DNA from: Bradyrhizobium sp. Leo170
GTDB lineage: Bacteria; Pseudomonadota; Alphaproteobacteria; Rhizobiales; Xanthobacteraceae
Reading direction: 5' to 3'
Assembly (NCBI RefSeq): GCF_004296405.1
Contig: NZ_PSRR01000022.1
Span: 1-46,395, forward strand
Length of the DNA: 46,395 bases
The translations under genes were made by a program, and so were the position numbers. A model generated the notes under the pieces. The model did no database searches. It was not told the origin of the DNA and saw nothing but the letters and a program-made list of their open reading frames with translations. Shown in pieces: positions 40,476 to 46,395 of the stretch. Position 1 is the first letter of the stretch, and the number at the start of each line of letters is the position of its first letter.

Positions 40476-43163
40476 ATGTCGTTACCCCAGGCAAGTCACA
40501 CGACAGGCCTGCGAGGCGCTCGCTTTTCGCCCCCGCGAGCGCCGGCCACGATGGTCGAGCGGGCGCACCTGCTGGGCCTGATTGGCGAAAGCGTCGCGCA
40601 GCTGACGCTGATCTGCGCCCCGGCCGGTTTTGGAAAAAGCACGCTGATGCAGCAATTGCGGCGACGCTTCCAGGCGCGTGGCATCGCTACGGTCTGGCTG
40701 CTGGTAGAGCGGGCTGACAATCAGCTCGGTCGCTTCCTGCAATCGTTGAAGGGGGCAATTCAGACGGCGTTCGGGGAGCCTGTCGCCAGCCCGTCCATGG
40801 AAACGCCCGCGACAAATGCGAATCCGGTACAGGGCAGGGCAGCTGACCTGATCGAACGACTATCGCTCTCCGACGCTCCAATCGCCCTGTTTTTTGACGA
40901 TCTCGAACTAATCGTTGATGAGAGCGTCTGGGCCTTCTTGCAGCGTCTGCTGGCTGATCTTGACATGCATCATCGCGTCGTTCTCGCCAGCCGCACGAAG
41001 CCGCCTTTGGCGCTCGGCCGGCTGCGCGCGTATGGCCAGCTTCTTGAACTTGACCAGGCGGAATTGCGTTTTACACCGGAGGAGACCCAGACGTTTCTTG
41101 AACGTCAAAACATCGGCGTTGCAGCAATCCGGGCGCTGCAACAGCACACGGAAGGGTGGCCCGCCGCGCTGCAGCTCGCGGCAATTGCTGTGAACGGCAG
41201 ATACGGATCCGATGCGCTGCGGGCGATTTCGGGCGCGAGCGCAAGTGTCGCCGAGTATCTGGCGCAGGAAGTGCTCGACGGTCGACCGGGCCCGCAACGC
41301 GATTTCCTGCTGCGTTCCGCCGTTCTTGGCCAATTTTGTGCTGAGTTGTGTGACGCTGCGCTGGAGCGAGGCGATAGCAATGAGATGATCGCGCAGATCG
41401 TGCGCGACAATCTTCTCCTCGTTCCGATCGACGCGGAGGAGCGCTGGTATCGCTATCATCCGTTATTTGCGGATTTCCTGCGTGTTCGCATGGCGCAGGA
41501 GAGACAGGGCGAGTTGCAGCCGTTGCATCGGCGCGCGGCCTGCTGGACCTCCGCCCATGGTTTCATGAACGAAGCCATTACACATGCGCTGTCGGCAAAG
41601 GATCACATGTTCGCCGCCGATCTGCTCGCAGCATCGGCCATGGACAATCTTCATTCCGGCCGGGTGGCGGACACCGCACACGCCATTGCACTGCTGCCCG
41701 ACGCCGAAGTCTACCGCCGGCCGGCGCTGCTGCGGGCCGCGGCCTTCGCGGCGATCTTTGCCCATCGCTATGATGCTGCCAGACGATACATGGACGTCAT
41801 TGAACGGGCTGATGAGGTTGGAACGGATGGCGATGATGAGATCGTTGCCATGCGCCTCATGATGCTCGGCTGGACCGACGGCATTCCCGACTTGCTTCGA
41901 GCCGTTGATGAATTGCGCAACAGATCGTCGCATTTCGGCCGGTTCACGGCGGGGCTCGCCAGCAATGCGAGCGCTTTCTGCCATCTTGCGCTCGGGCGCT
42001 ACGATGAGGCGCAGCGCGCGCTCGCGCAGGCGCGCGAGGCCTGCGAACCGATCGATGCGCTGTATGTCTTGAGTTATAGCGCGTGCTTCGCCGCGGCCAT
42101 CGAACTTAATCTCGGGCAGGTCGCGGCCGCGCGCGCAACGCTTGAACGTGCGTTCAACCGGGCCATCGCGGGCGGCGAACGCTATGGCGGCGCCGGCGCC
42201 GTCGTCGCGACCTACCTTGCGGAGTGTCTCTATGAAGCCAATGCGCTCGACGCCTGTCAGGCGCTTGTCGATGACTACATGCCGATCGTGATCGAGACCG
42301 GCATGCCGGATCACTTGATCGTGCTGCATCGTATTGCGGCGCGACTGCACTTCTTACGCGGACACGGCGATGACGGCCAGTCGCTGCTGGTGCAGCTCGG
42401 TGAGATCGGTGCTCGCCGCGGCCTTCGCCGCCTGACTGCCGCTGCATGGCTCGAGCGCTCCTACGCATCGTTGCGGAGCAACAATAATGAAGGTGCGCGC
42501 CGCGCGCTCGCCGCCGGCAGCGACGCGGCTCTCTGGGACAGCTTTGGTGCGTTCAATCCGCACGCCGGCGAAATCGACGACGTCATGATTGCCGGACTGC
42601 GCCTTCGGCAGGCGACAGGCGATAGCAATGAGACGGTTCCGGAAATCCGCGCCGAGCGGCAGCGCGCCGAGGCAGCCGGACGTCGACGCCGGGCGTTGCG
42701 GCTGTTGTTTCTTGAGGCGCAAGCGCTCGAATCAGGCGGCCGACGACGTGAGGCCAGCGCGGCGTTCGATGAGGCGGTGATGCGCGCTGCGGACGGCGGG
42801 ATGGTGCGGGTATTCGCCGACGAGAGCTGGGCGACTGAGCCGCTTGTGGTTCGTTCTGCCGTCATGAGGGAGCCGCGCACGGTCGGTTTGTTGCGCGAGC
42901 TCAAGGAGCCAATTGCCGCGATGACGACGACGGCGCTTCGAGATCGCAGGGCTGAGGTAACGGGAAACGCGGTTCGGCTTACCACCCGCGAGGTACAGAT
43001 TTTGCGATTGATCTGGAAAGGAGGCTCGAACAAGGCGATCGCCCGAGACCTGTTCTTGACCGAAAACACAATCGAAACGCACCTGCGGCGCATCTACGAG
43101 AAGCTCGGAACGCGCAAGCGTACGCAGGCTGCGGCCATTGCGCGTGAAGCCGGTGCGATTTAG
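40476..43163 (+). CDS. Large ATP-dependent LuxR regulator of MalT/LAL type
   Basis: A protein of 895 aa. Walker A A-P-A-G-F-G-K-S-T lies at 48-56. A STAND-type NTPase domain follows, with L-F-F-D-D-L-E as Walker B. A long helical TPR-like region (about 350-800) has repeated Ala/Leu/Arg helices. The LuxR helix-turn-helix at the C-terminus reads L-T-T-R-E-V-Q-I-L-R-L, N-K-A-I-A-R-D-L, T-E-N-T-I-E-T-H-L. MalT relatives bind inducer through the repeat region and ATP through the NTPase, then oligomerise. ATG 40476 has GGGAG 7 bases upstream; the open frame extends further back without a ribosome binding site. Inducer and targets are unknown. Confidence 0.92.
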   Translation: MSLPQASHTTGLRGARFSPPRAPATMVERAHLLGLIGESVAQLTLICAPAGFGKSTLMQQLRRRFQARGIATVWLLVERADNQLGRFLQSLKGAIQTAFGEPVASPSMETPATNANPVQGRAADLIERLSLSDAPIALFFDDLELIVDESVWAFLQRLLADLDMHHRVVLASRTKPPLALGRLRAYGQLLELDQAELRFTPEETQTFLERQNIGVAAIRALQQHTEGWPAALQLAAIAVNGRYGSDALRAISGASASVAEYLAQEVLDGRPGPQRDFLLRSAVLGQFCAELCDAALERGDSNEMIAQIVRDNLLLVPIDAEERWYRYHPLFADFLRVRMAQERQGELQPLHRRAACWTSAHGFMNEAITHALSAKDHMFAADLLAASAMDNLHSGRVADTAHAIALLPDAEVYRRPALLRAAAFAAIFAHRYDAARRYMDVIERADEVGTDGDDEIVAMRLMMLGWTDGIPDLLRAVDELRNRSSHFGRFTAGLASNASAFCHLALGRYDEAQRALAQAREACEPIDALYVLSYSACFAAAIELNLGQVAAARATLERAFNRAIAGGERYGGAGAVVATYLAECLYEANALDACQALVDDYMPIVIETGMPDHLIVLHRIAARLHFLRGHGDDGQSLLVQLGEIGARRGLRRLTAAAWLERSYASLRSNNNEGARRALAAGSDAALWDSFGAFNPHAGEIDDVMIAGLRLRQATGDSNETVPEIRAERQRAEAAGRRRRALRLLFLEAQALESGGRRREASAAFDEAVMRAADGGMVRVFADESWATEPLVVRSAVMREPRTVGLLRELKEPIAAMTTTALRDRRAEVTGNAVRLTTREVQILRLIWKGGSNKAIARDLFLTENTIETHLRRIYEKLGTRKRTQAAAIAREAGAI

Positions 43164-43186
43164 TGCAGAAGAAAAGTCATCATGCT

Positions 43187-43570
43187 CTAATGCGCGTTAG
43201 GCCAACCTTCCAGCGCCTGTGCGAGGCAACCGACCAGAGTTTCTGCTTCAAAAGGCTTGCGGAGGAAAGAGGCGGCCCCGCTCGACATCGCCCTTTCTTC
43301 GAGATCCGGCTCGGCGCGCGCGGTGATCATAATGACGGGCACGGCGCCATGATGTAAGCTGAGCTGCCGTTTGAGTTCGAAGCCATTCATCCCGGGCATC
43401 TGGATGTCGGTGATTGCGCAGGAAAACCGCTCGAGCTCGTGGGACGCGAGGAACTCTTCGGCGGAGGCGAACGCACGAACATCGTGGCCAAGCGATCGGA
43501 TGAGGCTCGCGAGTGCGTCGCGCATGGACGGATCATCGTCCACGATCGAAATGAGATGTCCGTTCGCCAT
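43187..43570 (-). CDS. Single-domain response regulator (CheY/FixJ-receiver-like)
   Basis: A protein of 127 aa, a receiver domain alone: acidic pocket D-D-D (11-13), phospho-acceptor D55 in I-T-D-I-Q-M-P-G, a conserved Thr in I-T-A-R and a Lys in L-R-K-P-F. No output domain. It may act as a phosphate sink or intermediate. Same strand as the FixJ-type gene, 83 bases downstream of that gene's stop, so both could be partners of the orphan kinase at 34202-36634. Confidence 0.9.
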   Translation of the reverse strand: MANGHLISIVDDDPSMRDALASLIRSLGHDVRAFASAEEFLASHELERFSCAITDIQMPGMNGFELKRQLSLHHGAVPVIMITARAEPDLEERAMSSGAASFLRKPFEAETLVGCLAQALEGWPNAH

Positions 43571-43653
43571 GCTGCAGCCCCTATCGAGCCGACCTCAAGC
43601 CAATCTCCACCCGGCATTGCGCGCTGTTGCTTGATCGTTCTCCGGAGCTTCCC

Positions 43654-44283
43654 TCAATCTGATCGGCTCTTCAGTGCGTCCGCCATTCGAACAAGGTCGG
43701 CCAGCGAACGGGCGCCCATCTTTCGCATTGCGGCGCCGCGATGGATCTTGACCGTCACTTCGCTCAGACGGAGATCTGCGGCGATTTGCTTGTTCATCTT
43801 GCCGGCGGTGACCAATGCCATGACTTCGCGCTCCCGTGGCGAAAGCATCGCATAGCGATCGACGACGGCAACCGCTTGGCTTTCGCTCGCGCGCTGCAAC
43901 CGATTGCGATTGATGGCGGCGGTTACCGCGTCGATCATGTCCTGGTCACGGAACGGTTTTGGAAGGAAATCGACCGCGCCCGCCTTCATGGCGCGGACGG
44001 TCATTGGAATGTCGCCATGGCCGGTCATCAGTACCACCGGCAAGCGTATCCCGAGCGTCGTAAGCTCTTCCTGGAAATCCAGTCCGCTCGCCCCCGGCAG
44101 GCGGATATCGAGCACAATGCAGCCGGGTTGTTCCGGTCGCTCCGCGCTCAGAAATTCCTGGGTTGAACCATAGGTCCGTGCAGTCAACCCGACCGTGCGA
44201 AGCAGGCTGGCAAGTCCAGCGCGCAGCGAGTCGTCGTCATCGACGATGTGAACGAGAGGGGGCTCGTCTGACACCTGGGGCAT
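43654..44283 (-). CDS. FixJ/NarL-type two-component response regulator
   Basis: A protein of 209 aa. The receiver has D-D-D-D at 15-18, D59 in V-L-D-I-R-L-P-G, M-T-G-H-G and P-K-P-F. The LuxR-type helix-turn-helix follows at about 140-200 (LSPREREVMALVTAGKMNKQIAADL). The M-T-G-H-G-D-I-P-M-T-V-R-A-M-K-A-G-A-V-D-F block is that of FixJ proteins. ATG 44283 gives the usual FixJ length; the open frame back to 44586 lacks domain sequence. No FixL-type partner is adjacent. Confidence 0.92.
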   Translation of the reverse strand: MPQVSDEPPLVHIVDDDDSLRAGLASLLRTVGLTARTYGSTQEFLSAERPEQPGCIVLDIRLPGASGLDFQEELTTLGIRLPVVLMTGHGDIPMTVRAMKAGAVDFLPKPFRDQDMIDAVTAAINRNRLQRASESQAVAVVDRYAMLSPREREVMALVTAGKMNKQIAADLRLSEVTVKIHRGAAMRKMGARSLADLVRMADALKSRSD

Positions 44284-44554
44284 CTCAAATCCACCCGGCA
44301 GGAGGATCACACTCAATACCATGATGCCGGCCATCGGCATCATCACACGAAAGTATGATCGATGGCCAGAAAAGCGTGCCGCGTCATCGAATCTCCGGCC
44401 GCCCGTCCACAATGAGGGGGCGACCAGCGAGGGCATCGCCCGATCGCTCCGCAAGCATTTTGTATGAAACATGCAAGTCTTGTTCGAATTGATCATTCGA
44501 TTGGCGCCACCGCCCCGATCGTTTGCAAGAACGAGGGTGGCAGGATCACCCGTA

Positions 44555-44572
44555 CTCACACCAAGGTGTGAG
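44555..44572. promoter_or_regulatory. 18-bp inverted repeat in a divergent regulator promoter
   Basis: CTCACACCAAGGTGTGAG has perfect 8-bp arms around AA. It lies in the 436 bases between the divergent starts of the FixJ-type (44283) and AraC-type (44720) genes. No U-run follows, so it is a good operator candidate, perhaps for autoregulation. The rest of this gap shows no gene. Confidence 0.5.
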
Positions 44573-44719
44573 ACAATCAGACCCATGCACGATTGGCGCC
44601 GGGTGGCGAGTTAATCATCCTCGCCCACACGCTCAACAATGGGCCGACCTTCGCAGAACGGCTGGTCTCTCGTATTCGCTACAGAAGTGGCAAGAAAAGA
44701 TCTAACAGGGGAACGCGAG

Positions 44720-45205
44720 ATGTTCAAAGCGCTGGATGAACGAAGAAACGAGTCTTCAGTGTGGAGGTTGCAAGCGCCGGCCACAGATGGATGTCCGGAG
44801 GTCTCGCCGTTGCGACTTTTCACGGTTGGCTCGGCTGACATGGCAATCGCCCTTCCTTCCGGTCCCCATGTCCGGGGCGGCCTGCCCCCAAGGGTGTTGC
44901 GGAGGGTGCGCGAATACATTGATGCGCACATCGAGCAGCGGATCAGCGTCGAAGCGCTGGCCAAACTCGCAAATCTTTCAGTTTGCTATTTCGTCCGCGC
45001 CTTTAAGCAGTCCGTGGGCCTTACTCCACACGACTATCTGGTTCGCCGCCGAGTGGAGCGGACGATGGAGCTCTTGTCGGAGACGGATCTGTCACTCTCT
45101 GAGATCGCGCTGGCGGCCGGCTTTTCCGACCAAAGCCATTGTGCGCGGCGCTTTCGCCAGCACGTCGGCATGTCACCGCGGGACTATCGCTGGTCGATAC
45201 CGTGA
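44720..45205 (+). CDS. Short AraC-family regulator, 161 aa
   Basis: The C-terminal 100 residues are an AraC DNA-binding domain: VEALAKLANLSVCYFVRAFKQSVGLTPHDYL, then SEIALAAGFSDQSHCARRFRQHVGMSPRDYR. About 55 N-terminal residues show no known sensor fold. ATG 44720 has AGGGGAACGCGAG upstream; the frame opens earlier at 44639 without such a site. Divergent from the FixJ-type gene across the 18-bp inverted repeat. Confidence 0.87.
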   Translation: MFKALDERRNESSVWRLQAPATDGCPEVSPLRLFTVGSADMAIALPSGPHVRGGLPPRVLRRVREYIDAHIEQRISVEALAKLANLSVCYFVRAFKQSVGLTPHDYLVRRRVERTMELLSETDLSLSEIALAAGFSDQSHCARRFRQHVGMSPRDYRWSIP

Positions 45206-45333
45206 GGCGTTGCCGTCGTTAGAGCGTGATGACTTCGGATCGTTATCCCGCCTGACCTTCCATTTGAGCATGATCCCGGCTTCCAGAGTGTCGAGATACT
45301 CCCGGACGGATCGATACCGCCATAGCGACCAAG

Positions 45334-45546
45334 ATGACGAAGGATGCCTACAAGCAAGGAGAAAAGGACGAGGATCTTTTCGTTCTCGTTGCTGGTGACA
45401 GGGATTATGTGCCGACGCTGCTTGAACTCGCTGAGGATGGATTTAAGGTCGAAGTCGTGTTCTGGGGGCATTGTGCGCGAGAGCTTCGAGACGCGGCGTC
45501 AAATTTCATCAACCTCGACCCGCATCTCGAAAACCTTCGCTGTTAG
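45334..45546 (+). pseudogene. C-terminal fragment of a NYN (LabA-like) domain protein
   Basis: About 70 residues contain LVAGDRDYVPTLLELAEDGFKVEVVFW, the second half of a NYN/PIN-type RNase domain in which G-D-x-D carries metal-binding Asp residues. In-frame upstream sequence reads DTAIATKM, as expected for the domain, but is cut off within a few more codons. The N-terminal strand with the first catalytic Asp is missing. So it is probably a truncated relic. Translation from ATG 45334 is possible but has no good ribosome binding site. Confidence 0.6.
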
Positions 45547-46395
45547 TGCGTGCGGATGATTATTGCTTAACGTGATCAAGGTATAGGTCGGCGACCCGCA
45601 TACGATTACCAACCGGCAAGCCGACTGCGAAATCTAGCCGGTCGCTGGTGATGGGTCCACTCCCTAAGGGTGAAGTGAACCGTTTGGACCTTGCGAGCTA
45701 TCTTGGTTCGCTGAGTGGGGCGGCGTTCTTTCTTCGCTGCGACGCTCGCGACGCGATCGTTAGGATTAATGGCGACGCTGTAGTAACACCATCTCATCAC
45801 AGATCTTCCCGTAGACCTTTGAAGACGGGGGTCACACCTTCGCCGCCGATTTGGCGCGGTATCGATCGGGGGCAAGCAGCTTCGCCTCAACACAGTTGCC
45901 CTCGTGCGCAATCCGCTTCGACTATGGTCTTGCCCGTCAGCGATATAGACAACTGTGAGGTGTTGCCGCTAGACGGTGGGAGTGCGGCAGAGCTCGCCGG
46001 CTACCAGGACGCTGCGCACTCCCAAGGAGCGGCCGCGGTGAGCGAGGCCGAGATCGACAAGGCCGAGCTCGCAGGGCAGGCGAGTGGCGTTTCGCCTGAT
46101 TGAGCAGCGGAGCCGGCAAGGGATGTGTCGATCCTTCGTGGTTCGACGCTACGGGGCCCACGCAGCAATCCAGAGCATTAACCCAGACAGCGGGGACTTT
46201 GGTAGTGCGTGCCGTTCAGACGGTTCTTCTTGTGGTGCGGGAGCAGCCCGGCGACGCTATTAATGACGGGCGCACTGCATGCTGCATTCACCCGGCGGGG
46301 CGCTGGAGCTTCCGGCTGCAGGAGCCAAGTTCAAGATTTTTGGCGCTTGCTCAGAAAAGCACCTCTGTGCAAGACAATTGTTCCCGAAAGCGCAA
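45547..46395. other. About 850 bases without a recognisable gene (right end)
   Basis: An open plus-strand frame (45648-46103) has irregular composition and no motif, and minus-strand frames are similar. GC is lower than in the main operons. I see no repeat or RNA gene. It may be eroded coding sequence next to the NYN fragment. Confidence 0.45.

Noticed and set aside
45648..46103. 151-aa plus-strand frame at the right end
   Set aside because: Mixed composition, no motif and no ribosome binding site; probably eroded sequence.
1..46395. CRISPR arrays, insertion sequences, rRNA
   Set aside because: No regularly spaced repeats, transposase motifs or rRNA segments were seen anywhere in the window.

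Overview
The window looks like chromosomal DNA of a Bradyrhizobium-type alphaproteobacterium (Nitrobacteraceae). This rests on high GC, a cbb3 oxidase operon of rhizobial type, many acyl-CoA catabolic genes, FixJ- and AraC-type regulators, and tightly packed operons with ATGA start/stop overlaps. The assignment is by pattern recognition; no database search was possible.

Left part (1-7 kb). A truncated exported L,D-transpeptidase-like gene is followed by a COG0523/CobW metallochaperone gene that sits behind a near-perfect Zur-like palindrome. Downstream lie three broken genes (DUF2946-like, C-terminal DUF1007, NicO-type Ni/Co transporter), the wreck of a metal-uptake locus. Then come a Tat-type metallo-beta-lactamase-fold protein, about 1 kb of non-coding DNA with a dispersed repeat, and a small zinc-ribbon protein.

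7-14 kb, minus strand. A cbb3 oxidase operon runs ccoN-ccoO-ccoQ-ccoP-(small membrane protein)-DUF2189 membrane protein-ccoI-ccoS. ccoG and ccoH are missing from their usual place. ccoP carries a one-base frameshift near its 3' end.

14.5-20.6 kb, plus strand. A polyhydroxyalkanoate (PHA) module: acyl-CoA ligase, MaoC hydratase, PHA synthase, a Pseudomonas-like intracellular mcl-PHA depolymerase, and an acyl-CoA dehydrogenase preceded by a 21-codon leader ORF.

20.6-27.5 kb. A minus-strand gene encodes a three-part fusion of [2Fe-2S] ferredoxin, class III adenylate cyclase and globin, the most striking protein here. Divergent from it is an overlapping operon of type II NADH dehydrogenase, HlyD-type adaptor, two ABC-2 permeases without an ATPase, and a small unknown protein.

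27.6-36.6 kb, minus strand. A lipid/acyl-CoA catabolic block: PAS histidine kinase, YWTD beta-propeller, 3-hydroxyacyl-CoA dehydrogenase, second acyl-CoA dehydrogenase, enoyl-CoA hydratase, monoacylglycerol-lipase-like hydrolase and class III CoA-transferase.

36.7-45.2 kb. A regulator island: three tandem paralogous AraC proteins, a minimal AraC protein, a giant MalT-type LuxR regulator, a single-domain receiver, a FixJ-type regulator and another short AraC protein. The right end holds a NYN-domain fragment and about 850 bases with no recognisable gene.

Together the genes suggest low-oxygen respiration, redox balancing through storage polymer and fatty-acid turnover, and gas/redox sensing. 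That functional link is inferred from neighbourhood only.
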